54,252 nucleotides of DNA from a virus, in IMG/VR virus record IMGVR_UViG_3300017788_000032, positions 1 through 54,252 of that record; one strand, 5' to 3'. The notes under the pieces were generated by a model. That model saw only the letters and a list, made by a program, of their open reading frames with translations. It was not told where the DNA came from and made no database searches. Positions 44,227 through 52,571 of the stretch are shown one piece after another. Position numbers and translations under genes: made by a program. The number at the start of each line of letters is the position of its first letter. Positions within the stretch are counted from its first letter, which is position 1.

Positions 44227-45247
44227 TTGACATTAATAATCTAGCTTTCATTCCTTCGTGAGAATTTGTTATAAAAAATTCTGGATCTATACTATCTAAT
44301 TTTTTATCTATACAATAGTCGTTTATATCTTTATATTTTTTTCCAACTTCCTCAGGCCATATAAAAACGGTTTCTCCATTTTCTATGAGCTTGCTAGTCT
44401 TTGATCTGCTAGCTTTGTCCTTCCACTGACTGTCAAGTACCCAAACTTTCTTAAAAAACTTAAACGATGTTAATTGCTGTTCTTGTAAAAGAGAAAACAT
44501 GTTATTGCTATTCTCTTGAATGCCGGCGACTGCAGTACCGTTTTTTACAAAGAACGAATCAATAGGGCCTTCAAAAATAAAAATATAGTCCAAATCGGAA
44601 GTAATTTTATTAACATTATACAATGACTTTTCTCCGTTAATTTTGCTGAGATACTTAGGATAAAGTCTTGCGTCTTTATCATAAATTAATCGAGACTGAT
44701 AAAATATAATTTCATTATTTTCATTATAGAAAGGTATTACAATTCTATTTTTATGAACCTTATCCTTGAGCGTTACCCATAAAGTATCTGGTCTATTGAT
44801 TGCAGTATCCAATCGTCTTTGTTTAACTAATTTAATTGCATCTTGTACAACTTTATTATCGTTAAAATACTGTTTTTGATTGGGGTCGAGTATATTAACA
44901 CAATCTAGAGGTAAATTTTCAACTACCTTGGGTTTATCCGGTGCCTTAGTACCGCTAAGAGTGTGTAGAGGTAGGATATCAAACTCTTTAGATTCATTTA
45001 AAATTTCATTAAACGAGAGACCGGATACTTCCGTTATCCATTTAATTGCATCGCTATACCACCCACAATTATGACAACAAATAGCATTATCATCTACTAT
45101 ATAAATACAGCGTCTTTTTTTGCCCCATGATTTGCCTTCCCGACAAATAGGGCAGCCGGCAACATACGTATTACTTACCTTCTTAAATTGAGGGTATCCT
45201 GCGTACTGATAAAATTTTTGCAGTATATATTCGAACGGTATTAACAC
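44213..45247 (-). CDS. gp61: DNA primase gp61
   Basis: 344 aa (T4 gp61 342 aa). An N-terminal zinc-binding domain (C32-x2-C35 ... C58-x2-C61) reads the priming site. The TOPRIM core carries YIFIFEGPIDSFF (Glu226 region) and WVLDSQWKDK (Asp272). It makes RNA primers on the lagging strand together with gp41. The start is GTG at 45247, with a sigma70-like promoter whose TATACT box ends 6 nt upstream. This makes it an early or middle gene rather than late. No Shine-Dalgarno is present. Confidence 0.92.
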   Translation of the reverse strand: MLIPFEYILQKFYQYAGYPQFKKVSNTYVAGCPICREGKSWGKKRRCIYIVDDNAICCHNCGWYSDAIKWITEVSGLSFNEILNESKEFDILPLHTLSGTKAPDKPKVVENLPLDCVNILDPNQKQYFNDNKVVQDAIKLVKQRRLDTAINRPDTLWVTLKDKVHKNRIVIPFYNENNEIIFYQSRLIYDKDARLYPKYLSKINGEKSLYNVNKITSDLDYIFIFEGPIDSFFVKNGTAVAGIQENSNNMFSLLQEQQLTSFKFFKKVWVLDSQWKDKASRSKTSKLIENGETVFIWPEEVGKKYKDINDYCIDKKLDSIDPEFFITNSHEGMKARLLMSIICR

Positions 45248-45253
45248 AGTTAT

Positions 45254-45281
45254 AGTATAGTAAAAAAATAAGCTAAAACAA
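45254..45281 (-). promoter_or_regulatory. Sigma70-like promoter of gp61
   Basis: -10 TATACT at 45254-45259, 16-nt spacer, -35 TTGTTT at 45276-45281. The layout is the same as the dut promoter, with 6 nt between -10 and the start codon. Confidence 0.5.
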
Positions 45282-45283
45282 GA

Positions 45284-45475
45284 TTATTCTTGTTTGTCGT
45301 CTTTAGGCAAATCTCTAACTGAAACTATGCCTTTACGAATAAAGGTGCCACTAGCTGGGTCAATGTATTCTGCCTCTACAACTTCCTTACCTTCACGAAT
45401 ATAAGTTCTAAGTCTCGGTCTAACCATTTGACCGCTAATAGGTGAGGCGATAGGTTTTGGCTGTATAAAGTCCAT
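45284..45475 (-). CDS. Conserved-looking small late protein, 63 aa
   Basis: MDFIQPKPIASPISGQMVRP begins the protein. The centre has ...EAEYIDPASGTFIRKGIVSVRD, a compact beta pattern I associate with a small conserved protein of marine T4-like phages of unknown role. A TATAAATA box 5 nt before the ATG makes it a late gene, unlike its replication neighbours. It may be a small head or tail component. Confidence 0.65.
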   Translation of the reverse strand: MDFIQPKPIASPISGQMVRPRLRTYIREGKEVVEAEYIDPASGTFIRKGIVSVRDLPKDDKQE

Positions 45476-45480
45476 AAAGT

Positions 45481-45488
45481 TATTTATA
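45481..45488 (-). promoter_or_regulatory. Late promoter TATAAATA, 5 nt before ATG at 45475
   Basis: Exact consensus embedded among replication genes, giving one late gene inside an otherwise early region. Confidence 0.7.
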
Positions 45489-45489
45489 T

Positions 45490-45768
45490 CTATTCTACTG
45501 GTTGCAATGCCTTATTTTTAATGTATTGTGCTTTGCATACATTGTATATATCGTTAGGTATTTTCTTAACTATATCGATTATTTTTTCGGTTAACCCAAA
45601 CTCAAACTTATCTTTAGGAACCTCTCTAATCTTCATATCTGGTAAAGATAAAAATAAAAAAGAATCATTTAATTCTTCCATTAAAACGAACAATTCACCT
45701 AAATATTTACCCCCGGTAATAGCATAAATGTATCTCTCTTTGGGGTGCTTTTGTTTGAAAAAGATCAT
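45490..45768 (-). CDS. Hypothetical protein, 92 aa
   Basis: Small mixed alpha/beta protein (RYIYAITGGKYLGELFVLMEEL, FLFLSLPDMKIREVP, then a Lys-rich helix). No family recognised. The ATG overlaps the epimerase stop (ATGA), so it is coupled to the epimerase gene, and it precedes the late 63-aa gene by 14 nt. Confidence 0.6.
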   Translation of the reverse strand: MIFFKQKHPKERYIYAITGGKYLGELFVLMEELNDSFLFLSLPDMKIREVPKDKFEFGLTEKIIDIVKKIPNDIYNVCKAQYIKNKALQPVE

Positions 45769-46601
45769 AATAACTTTATACTCTTTTCTACTGAAACAAA
45801 GGTATCAGGTAGTTCAAGACCTAGTCTTTTAATTTTATCAGTAGATAGAACGCAATTAGACCTACCGGCGACTATATCGAGGTCTTTAATTTCTACAAAT
45901 TTCCAATTCTCGTTTACCTTATGAATTGATTTAAATAAGCTTACAATTTCATCAGCACACATAGACTGGGTATTAACAACGTTATAAATTCCTGGTTCAT
46001 ATCTATCTAAAAACTTCAAAATAAATTCGTTTAAATCATCAATAGAAGTAAGACTATTTTGAGAACTAATTAAGTTATCGTATTTAAAAATTTTATAAAG
46101 ATAATTTTTACTCTCTCTTATTGAAGTAAAGGGCATTCTTATTCTCAAAATAACGTTATGCTGCTTTTCAAAAACAGTTTCAAATGCATGCTTAGTCTTA
46201 GAATAAAAGCTAGAAGAAGGATTAAAGAGTCCGAAATTTGGAACGTCGGTTTCTTCAAATGCTTTTTCATAACCAGTATATATACATCCGCTTGAGATGT
46301 GTATTGCTTTAATACCGTACCGCAAGGAAAGCTTATCTATTAGCTGAGGTACCACTACGTTATATTTCCAGCATAGTTCTTTATTTAATTCACAACCATC
46401 AACATTTGGAACTCCGGTATAACCGCAGCAATTAATAATATGAGAAAAATTATATTCTCTTAAAAATGATGAAAGTCTATACTCATTAGTATAATCTAAA
46501 ACGTTTTGATTAAATGCTAATACGTCAAGATTTTTTTCTGTTAGAAAGTTAAAAAGCTTAGTACCGATAAAGCCGCGACCCAGTATTAATATCTTGTGCA
46601 C
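45765..46601 (-). CDS. NAD(P)-dependent nucleotide-sugar epimerase/reductase (RmlD-like)
   Basis: 278 aa short-chain dehydrogenase/reductase of the extended RmlD/epimerase type. Cofactor motif GRGFIG (8-13), acidic/Asn cofactor strand, NCCGYTGVPNVDGCE (substrate/cofactor loop), Ser at HISSG (~103) and catalytic YSKTK (Tyr133, Lys137). It would make or finish a deoxy- or rearranged nucleotide sugar, plausibly feeding the GT block at 1-8.7 kb. Start GTG at 46601; a TATACTA-like element lies 9 nt upstream. The closest specific reaction cannot be set. Confidence 0.85.
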   Translation of the reverse strand: MHKILILGRGFIGTKLFNFLTEKNLDVLAFNQNVLDYTNEYRLSSFLREYNFSHIINCCGYTGVPNVDGCELNKELCWKYNVVVPQLIDKLSLRYGIKAIHISSGCIYTGYEKAFEETDVPNFGLFNPSSSFYSKTKHAFETVFEKQHNVILRIRMPFTSIRESKNYLYKIFKYDNLISSQNSLTSIDDLNEFILKFLDRYEPGIYNVVNTQSMCADEIVSLFKSIHKVNENWKFVEIKDLDIVAGRSNCVLSTDKIKRLGLELPDTFVSVEKSIKLL

Positions 46602-46624
46602 GAATTATTTTAGTATAAAAAAAA

Positions 46625-46951
46625 TTAATCTCCAGAGCTATCTCTGGTACTATTATACAAAAACTTATTTAAAAGTGCTCCCAAGGAATCAGCTTCCTGT
46701 TGATTATGAGCTGATATCATTGAAATAGGCTCGCCCTCAAAATTATAGCCGAGCAAAATAAAACAATTTAAAAATTCTAATATTTGACTAGTTAAAGCGT
46801 CTAAATCTTTTTTATTTGAAACTTTGTCTTTAATTTGCTCTCTTAAAAACGATACTAAAGCCTTGTGAGTAAGTTCTTTAACTTCCTTATTTTCATTAGG
46901 ATTAAAGTTGTTATCACTATTTTTCTTAGACGACTTTTTGTCCTTCATCAT
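46625..46951 (-). CDS. Hypothetical protein, 107-108 aa
   Basis: N-terminal ~25 residues Lys/Asn-rich, then helical (ELTHKALVSFLREQIKDKV, LDALTSQILEFLNCFILLGYN). Two adjacent ATGs are possible. The TTAAATA box at 46955-46961 is 3 nt before the first but 6 nt before the second (46948), so the second fits the window-wide spacing better. It overlaps the upstream gene by 26 nt. No family recognised. Confidence 0.6.
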   Translation of the reverse strand: MMKDKKSSKKNSDNNFNPNENKEVKELTHKALVSFLREQIKDKVSNKKDLDALTSQILEFLNCFILLGYNFEGEPISMISAHNQQEADSLGALLNKFLYNSTRDSSGD

Positions 46952-47300
46952 AATTATTTAATCTTTTTGACAAGTATCTATCGCGTCCCTGATAATGAGA
47001 GTTGTTTGAAACACCATGTCTTATCAAGTAATCAACAATGACTTCGATACTATCGGTTTTAATGTAGAAGTTTTTAGGTATTCTTTTGCCGCCGTCATGT
47101 ATTTCAAATAGCGTTTCATTAATATTATCTCTATTAGTATAGCAAGTAATAAGTACTGAAGCCTCGCTTGGATTGACCATAATCGTCCATTGACGGGGAT
47201 CTGATTTATTATAAATGTTAAATAGCTTAATTACAATAAAGCCGTTATCGCGTAAACGCTTTATGAAATAACTAGGTGTTCTGAGTTTATTCCTGCTCAT
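46926..47300 (-). CDS. Conserved hypothetical protein next to gp45, 124 aa
   Basis: Basic start MSRNKLRTPSYFIKRLRDNGF, then KLFNIYNKSDPRQWTIMVNP, LFEIHDGGKRIPKNFYIKT and SIEVIVDYLIRHGV. I associate this pattern with an unnamed protein found next to replication genes in marine T4-like phages. The N-terminal basic helix could bind nucleic acid. The ATG overlaps the gp45 stop by one base (TAATG), so it is coupled to the clamp. Confidence 0.7.
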   Translation of the reverse strand: MSRNKLRTPSYFIKRLRDNGFIVIKLFNIYNKSDPRQWTIMVNPSEASVLITCYTNRDNINETLFEIHDGGKRIPKNFYIKTDSIEVIVDYLIRHGVSNNSHYQGRDRYLSKRLNNYDEGQKVV

Positions 47301-48031
47301 TAATTAGCAAGTGCTGATATAACGAATTTAAAGCTAGAATTATCTAAGTTTAAATCTAATGTCACTACTCCCATTTTCGAGATGATACGAGATTGTATCT
47401 CTTTGAATCTCATAGAAGAAATTATTCTAAATATATCAAAATTCAACGGCATAGCTAGTGCAAACTGGGTTCCTTCGTAATCAGATGAAATATTAATTCC
47501 ATAAGAGTCTACATTGGGTCTAGTTTTATCCGTTAATTCACCAAATACTGTACTATCTTTTACTGAAATATAAATTTTATTTGTTTCTGTGCTTACTGAA
47601 CTGCCTTTTATTAGGCTCAATACTGAATTATATGCAAGGGTAAATTTACCATCAAATTCAAATTGATTTAGCTTTTCAATATTAAGTTTCGGTGAGGTAA
47701 TGATATTATCATCATAAAGATGGTACTTAAAACGAACACTATTGGATTTATAGCCAATAAAATTTGCAGATATGTCTAGCTCGTAAGATGTCTCTTCAAT
47801 ACAAGAAATAACCCGGCAAAGCTTTTTAATATCAGGTATGTTAAGCGTTTTTGAAGATGTATTACCCAACAAACTATATTCAGCGTGAACAATAACCGTA
47901 TTATCGTTAGTTGATATAAGTGATGTTATTTTTTCTTTATCAACCTTTACAACAGCGCTATCTGTAACTCTACTTAAAGGTAATAAAAAACTATTTAAAA
48001 AACCATCTTTATCGGTTATTTTTAGAGTCAT
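47300..48031 (-). CDS. gp45: Sliding clamp gp45
   Basis: 243 aa (T4 gp45 228 aa). Two-fold clamp topology: N-terminal half with VDKEKITSLISTNDNTVIVHAEY and an IPDIKKLCRVIS loop, C-terminal half with FTLAYNSVLSLIKGSS, SSDYEGTQFALAMPL and MGVVTLDLNLDNSSFKFVIS. It forms the trimeric ring tethering polymerase and, in T4, activating late transcription with gp55 and gp33. The clamp loader subunit gp44 is at 20820. No late box, as expected for a replication gene. Confidence 0.85.
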   Translation of the reverse strand: MTLKITDKDGFLNSFLLPLSRVTDSAVVKVDKEKITSLISTNDNTVIVHAEYSLLGNTSSKTLNIPDIKKLCRVISCIEETSYELDISANFIGYKSNSVRFKYHLYDDNIITSPKLNIEKLNQFEFDGKFTLAYNSVLSLIKGSSVSTETNKIYISVKDSTVFGELTDKTRPNVDSYGINISSDYEGTQFALAMPLNFDIFRIISSMRFKEIQSRIISKMGVVTLDLNLDNSSFKFVISALAN

Positions 48032-48062
48032 TACATTTATAATAACCTGTGATTCTCAACAA

Positions 48063-48485
48063 TCAATCGTTATTTAAAAGCTTATCTAATTTTTTAGAAA
48101 TAATATCTAATTTATAGTAAATGTCATCAATATCGGTTTGCTTAAAATTGAAAGTAAGTTGATCGGGATTTTCTGCAATAACATTTTCAATTTGCTGATG
48201 TACTAGCTGTTGACCATGAACCGGTTGAGCAATAGGAGGTTGAACATTAATACCGGCGTTAACTGTTGTATGTATTGGGTTTTGATAAGCAGGGGGTCTG
48301 ACCACTCTAGGAGCAGGGATTGTGTTAACCACTCTCTCAGGGTCAATTGTCATGCCGCGAAGAGTTTGATTTTGGCTTACAATATTTTTATTAAGCTCTT
48401 TAAGATCACCAATAAGATGTTGGCCCATAAATTGTATGGTAGCCAACCTTATTTCTTCAGGTGTAGGTTCTGAAAAAGTATCCAT
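48063..48485 (-). CDS. Hypothetical coiled-coil protein next to gp32, 140 aa
   Basis: N-terminal helix (PEEIRLATIQFMGQHLIGDLKELN), a Pro/Gln/Val-rich central linker (PAPRVVRPPAY..., NVQPPIAQPVHGQQ), and a C-terminal helix YYKLDIISKKLDKLLNND. It overlaps the gp32 stop by one base (TAATG), so it is made with SSB. No family recognised; a protein that pairs with the replisome or SSB tail is possible. Confidence 0.6.
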   Translation of the reverse strand: MDTFSEPTPEEIRLATIQFMGQHLIGDLKELNKNIVSQNQTLRGMTIDPERVVNTIPAPRVVRPPAYQNPIHTTVNAGINVQPPIAQPVHGQQLVHQQIENVIAENPDQLTFNFKQTDIDDIYYKLDIISKKLDKLLNND

Positions 48486-49330
48486 TATAGATCTTTAAGA
48501 AGTTCAGAAATCTTCTCATCGTCTTCGGCTTCTACTTTCTTTGAAGTAGTCACGTTAACGACGGGAGCAGGTGCTGAGGTTTTCTTAACAGACTCAACAA
48601 CGGCATCTTCTTCTACATCCTTTGTACCGTGATAATGAGTATCGAGAGTTTCCTTAAGCTCATCGTAGCTCTTCACCGAAACATAAGACTCGAGATCAAA
48701 TGCACTGTTATAGATCTTTTTAAAGGAATCTTCATCTAAGCCTTCAATTTCTTTCGATGTGGAAAACTTAGATGAGACGTATGTAGGATAATCGCCTTGC
48801 TTTTCAACCTTAATCTTAAGATTACATCCCTTAGGAGAAAGATCAAAAATACGGGGGCCGAGCTCTGAGGCTTCCTCGCCTTCAATGGCGTCCATAATAA
48901 TCTTGTGAAGCTGGCGGCCAAAGCGAAGAAGCTTTACTTTACCGTTATTATCTTGATTGACGGGGTCGTTTACAACATATACATTTACTAGCCAATTCTC
49001 TCTACGCTTAATTGCTAAAGCCTTTTCCTTTTCCTTTTCAGTACCAGTGCGAAGTACACGATATCGCTCTTCAGCAATAGGATCTCTCTGATTCCAAGTC
49101 GTCGGGCTAACTAGTGTAATGAGTTGACCGGTAGTAAGGCTGTTCCAGCCGTATGAATAGTAATGAAAAAATGTCTTTGCAGGGTCTTTAACATTAGGGA
49201 GTAATCTAACTGTATAAGTGTTACCGACCTCGCAACGAAGATAATCCTTTACTTTAGAAGAAGTCGACTCACTATTTTTGCTTAACGCGCCCTTAATGCT
49301 CTCAAACATCGAATTGGTAAATGTACTCAT
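48485..49330 (-). CDS. gp32: Single-stranded DNA-binding protein gp32
   Basis: 281 aa (T4 gp32 301 aa). The OB-fold core includes CEVGNTYTVRLLPNVKDPAKTFFHYYSYGW, ENWLVNVYVVNDPVN and GKVKLLRFGRQLHKII. The C-terminal tail is acidic with an EDDEKISELLKDL end, typical for recruiting replisome partners. The T4 zinc module is absent: only two Cys occur, at ~33 and ~170, not the H-C-C-C set. It binds ssDNA cooperatively and interacts with gp59, which is probably the next gene upstream. Confidence 0.9.
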   Translation of the reverse strand: MSTFTNSMFESIKGALSKNSESTSSKVKDYLRCEVGNTYTVRLLPNVKDPAKTFFHYYSYGWNSLTTGQLITLVSPTTWNQRDPIAEERYRVLRTGTEKEKEKALAIKRRENWLVNVYVVNDPVNQDNNGKVKLLRFGRQLHKIIMDAIEGEEASELGPRIFDLSPKGCNLKIKVEKQGDYPTYVSSKFSTSKEIEGLDEDSFKKIYNSAFDLESYVSVKSYDELKETLDTHYHGTKDVEEDAVVESVKKTSAPAPVVNVTTSKKVEAEDDEKISELLKDL

Positions 49331-49361
49331 AGTAATATAGTAGTATGTTCTTTCTATTAAA

Positions 49362-50018
49362 TCAAGCTTTATTTATAATTTTTTTTAGGCCAAGCTCTAC
49401 TAATTTGCCTGCTTTTTTAGAATTGTAGAGTTTTGTTCTAAAAAAGGATATATTGTTATATGTTTCTTCACCAAGTATAAACTTTACAACTTCAGCATCT
49501 CTTGACTTTAATCTTCTTTCAAAATCAGGAAACCCAAATAAAACAAATAAGCTTATGTCATGATTTTTGAGGTGAATAATGAATGACAATTCATTATTTG
49601 TCATATGATTGACATAATTTAATACATTAATATTTCTATCTTTACAAAAATTATAAATAAACACTAACGATTTTTTTATACCGTTCAGCTGTTCTTCAGA
49701 ATCTGGATCTTGAAGCAATTGTTTTTTATTAAAAAGAGTATACGTCTTAGTAGCTTTTAGTGAATGAAAATATTCTAAAGGAAAATAAGTTTCATCTGGA
49801 TATAATGCGAACGGAGCTTTAAAAAATTCTTCAAGTTTAATTTGTGGATATCTTTTTAAAAAAGATGAAACTTTTTTTAGAGCCACAAAGCTCTTTTCAT
49901 CTAATTTTTCAAAATCTTTTCTAAACTTAAAGGGTTGGTTATTACTAGACCTTGAAACCTTTAAATATGTATTATAAACGCGTTTATCGAACTCAGTAAT
50001 CAATTGTAATATTTCCAC
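49362..50018 (-). CDS. Probable helicase loader gp59
   Basis: 218 aa, the same length as T4 gp59 (217 aa), helical and basic. The C-terminal half (YVNHMTNNELSFIIHLKNHDISLFVLFGFPDFERRL) resembles the gp59 C-terminal pattern of helix-then-FETFILL. T4 order is 33-59-32; here a gp33 candidate and bS21 precede and gp32 follows. gp59 loads gp41 onto gp32-coated DNA. Start GTG at 50018 overlaps the bS21 gene by 19 nt. The call rests on size, character and order, not a diagnostic motif. Confidence 0.55.
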   Translation of the reverse strand: MEILQLITEFDKRVYNTYLKVSRSSNNQPFKFRKDFEKLDEKSFVALKKVSSFLKRYPQIKLEEFFKAPFALYPDETYFPLEYFHSLKATKTYTLFNKKQLLQDPDSEEQLNGIKKSLVFIYNFCKDRNINVLNYVNHMTNNELSFIIHLKNHDISLFVLFGFPDFERRLKSRDAEVVKFILGEETYNNISFFRTKLYNSKKAGKLVELGLKKIINKA

Positions 50019-50212
50019 TTATTACGAGACAATTCTTTTTTTACCCTTCTTAATGCACTAGGCTTGTAATAACATCTCTTTAGACGCAATTCATCTATTA
50101 CTCCGGATTTTAAAAATTCTCTGCTAAACTTATTATATGCTCTATCAAAATAAGCTTTATCTGTACTTTTCTTTTTGTCCAACTTTACATATGCATTAAC
50201 TACTTTACTCAT
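50000..50212 (-). CDS. rpsU-like: Ribosomal protein bS21 homologue
   Basis: 70 aa. The core FDRAYNKFSREFLKSGVIDELRLKRCYYKPSALRRVKK (residues 22-59) matches bacterial bS21: A..F.R...KSG...E.R....Y.KPS..R.k. The N-terminal MSKVVNAYVK strand is also bS21-like. bS21 sits at the 30S platform near the anti-Shine-Dalgarno end of 16S rRNA. Phage-encoded bS21 is known from some marine and huge phages and is thought to join host ribosomes during infection. Coupled between the gp33 candidate (ATGA) and gp59 candidate. The phage-mRNA preference is inference. Confidence 0.8.
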   Translation of the reverse strand: MSKVVNAYVKLDKKKSTDKAYFDRAYNKFSREFLKSGVIDELRLKRCYYKPSALRRVKKELSRNKWKYYN

Positions 50213-50505
50213 AAAAATAAACTCTTTTTGCTGCTGTTTAAAAACTTCATCACGTATTTACTTTTATACAAGCATGAATCGAATTGCAAGAAAAATTTAA
50301 TAGCGATAAAGTCATTTTTTAAATCACAATATTCTTTAAATAGCTCCCTTAAGGTTTTGTTCTTTAATAATTGTATAAACACATTCGCTAAGTTCAACTT
50401 TTTAGTATTTGTCAGTGTTACAAAAGTACAAAAAGATAGGAACAGGTGGGTTTGCTCGTATTCGGTTAGCTGTTCTAGCGGATCGTACCCTTTCACAGTC
50501 AACAA
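50209..50505 (-). CDS. Candidate late co-activator gp33
   Basis: 98 aa, helical. T4 gp33 is 112 aa, sits immediately before 59-32, and ends in a short hydrophobic clamp-binding tail (LDFLL). Here the order is the same with bS21 inserted, and the C-terminus ends in SKKSLFL, a comparable hydrophobic tail. It would link RNA polymerase to gp45 for late transcription. The internal sequence is too divergent for a motif-based call. Start TTG at 50505; a GTG three codons later is possible. Confidence 0.45.
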   Translation of the reverse strand: MLTVKGYDPLEQLTEYEQTHLFLSFCTFVTLTNTKKLNLANVFIQLLKNKTLRELFKEYCDLKNDFIAIKFFLQFDSCLYKSKYVMKFLNSSKKSLFL

Positions 50506-50530
50506 CTAATTATTGACTGTTTTTGCAAAA

Positions 50531-51857
50531 TCAATTGTCTATAGCGAGTTTGGATAGGGTATTTATAGAAGAGGTACTAGCTTCAGTGTCATTTATATGT
50601 TCATCCTCGGTTATTGTCAACGTAGAATAGTCTATTCTCATAGCGCAATGTCCAAAATTTGGACCGAACCGGTTCTTCATAAAGCCCATTTTAATAACCC
50701 CTAATTCTTTATCTGTGTCTTCTTGCCAAATACTCAAAATAACGTCGCCTGTCATGGCCAACCCTATACTTTCTGATATTGTCTTTAAGCCAGGATCTGT
50801 CGTCTCATATCCTTCTCTATTAAGCTGTGTGGCTGATATAATAGGACAATTAAATGTATATGATAAGGCTCGTAACTGCTCAGTGCATATTTTGATTCTC
50901 TCATAACTACTATCACCCATAGGGGCTCTTAATAAGTTGACATAATCGAGAACTACTGCATCAATTGTTATTCCCTTTTGAATTAGTTTTTTAACAAATG
51001 CTCTTAAATGGTTGGCTGTAATTGTTGCAGGTGGAAACTCTTTAATAATAATTTTAGAGTTTGGCTTCTCTACACAATACTCAGATATCTGACTTTTAAG
51101 AGTTTCAGATTCTATCTTAAGCTGGCTTAAAGGTATCTTAGAGACACTGGAGCATAGTCTTTTTGCATATATAAGTTCAGGCATTTCAAGAGAAACAAGT
51201 AAAACAGTTTTACCTTGATTAGCAATATTAACTGCAACGTTACCAAGAAATATACTCTTACCAATATTTGTTTCCCCGGCAAACATGTAAAGGGCTCTCC
51301 CTTCTTCAAGGAATCCCCCACCAATCTTATCATCTAGCCATTTCCATCCCGAGGGAATATATTTTTCTGAAGAGTTTAAATCATTTATAACTTTATCAAT
51401 ATCTACAAACAAGTCTAATCCAATTTCTGTAGTAAGCGAAAGACTACAAGCTTTTTCAAATTTTTCTAAAATACGAGAAGTGTCGACTTCATTTTTATTG
51501 ATATCATCTACTACTTCCATCATTGTATGGTAGACAGATTTTTCTTTTAAAAATGTTTCTGTATTAGCTGAAAGTTCATCAACATTTATATTTTTATCAA
51601 TATTATTAAAAAGCGTGACAACATTTTTTAATGAAAGCTTTAACTCATCGGTTGTAAGATAAGCTTTAATTTCAGTAATTGTGGGTTTGGTATTTCTCTT
51701 TTCGTAAAAGTCTAATAATGGTAAAAATAGCTTTAATATCTTTGTTCTTGAAATACAAAGGCTTTATATAATCAATAATTGAAGCTAGATACGTCTCATC
51801 GGTAAGCGATTTGTACGCAATAATAGTCTCAAAATAATCTAGATCTAATTTAGCCAT
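50531..51857 (-). CDS. gp41: Replicative helicase gp41 (DnaB-like), frameshifted near the N-terminus
   Basis: Reads as two frames: 51672-51857 codes the start (KLDLDYFETIIAY..., DIKAIF) and 50531-51523 the core. Between them the +1 frame continues without stop through LDFYEKRNTKPTITEIKAYL. The span is one base too long; a five-A run at 51723-51727 is the likeliest extra base, and four would give about 441 aa. T4 gp41 is 475 aa. The RecA-like core has FAGETNIGKS (Walker A), VVLDYVNLLR (Walker B), the ISATQLNREGYET segment and a basic FMKNRFG near the C-terminus. It unwinds DNA ahead of the fork with gp61 primase. Confidence 0.85.
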
Positions 51858-51887
51858 TAACTAATAATATATTATTATTCCAACTAA

Positions 51888-52571
51888 TCAAGAACCGTTA
51901 TACTCTTTTAAAAACGTCTCTTGACTCTTAGTAAAGCGTTTATCGCTTGGATTTAAAAGGCCGGGTGAACTGTGTAATACCCAGATTGGTGCAACCCCGA
52001 GTTTTAATTTCTTTCTATTTGCATCTATAGAGCTGGCGATGTCGTAATGATGAAAATCATAGTTTTCATTAAATCTCCATCCTGAGCTTATAGCTGCTTT
52101 AGTGCTTACGCTTAAAAACAACCCATCTAAAATTGTTACCCGGCTTGGTGTAGGACCGAAGGAAGTAACCATAATTTCATTCTTAGAACAAGGATGTGCT
52201 ACCGCTCCTCTTAAGTTGGTACTTTCAAATCCACCACACATTAAATGCCAAAGAGCAGGCTTCTTAATGCTAGGGTTAAGTCCCCCTGCAAGTCCAACAA
52301 TATCAAATAGCTTATGAGCTCTCTCTAGCTTTTCCAATATATTAAAATCGTCTACGTATACATCATCATGTAAAAAAACAATATAATCGTAATCGTTTTT
52401 ATATTTCTCTAGAATTACGTTATAATTTTTACTTAAACCAGTAGTATTATTAGTATTATAAAAAATATCAAACGACCCGTTATAACGGTTGTGAATCTTT
52501 TCTAAGGATTTTTGTGAATAACAATCATCGACGGAAGGAGCTCGTGTAGCAAAATAAAAAGCTGTTTTCAT
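51888..52571 (-). CDS. GT2-like glycosyltransferase (Glyco_tranf_2_5 type)
   Basis: 227 aa. TGLSKNYNVILEKYKND leads to YIVFLHDDVYVDDF (DD metal site). The FDIVGLAGG, LDGLFLSV and FHHYDI segments match the StrF-related GT2_5 family, with a His-His-Tyr-Asp motif common near the acceptor site. Soluble. The ATG overlaps the class II glutaminase stop (ATGA). The two genes may act on the same sugar product, with the epimerase nearby. Acceptor unknown. Confidence 0.75.
   Translation of the reverse strand: MKTAFYFATRAPSVDDCYSQKSLEKIHNRYNGSFDIFYNTNNTTGLSKNYNVILEKYKNDYDYIVFLHDDVYVDDFNILEKLERAHKLFDIVGLAGGLNPSIKKPALWHLMCGGFESTNLRGAVAHPCSKNEIMVTSFGPTPSRVTILDGLFLSVSTKAAISSGWRFNENYDFHHYDIASSIDANRKKLKLGVAPIWVLHSSPGLLNPSDKRFTKSQETFLKEYNGS

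Noticed and set aside
49331-49361. Terminator between gp32 and the gp59 candidate
   Set aside because: T-rich but no stem of useful length.
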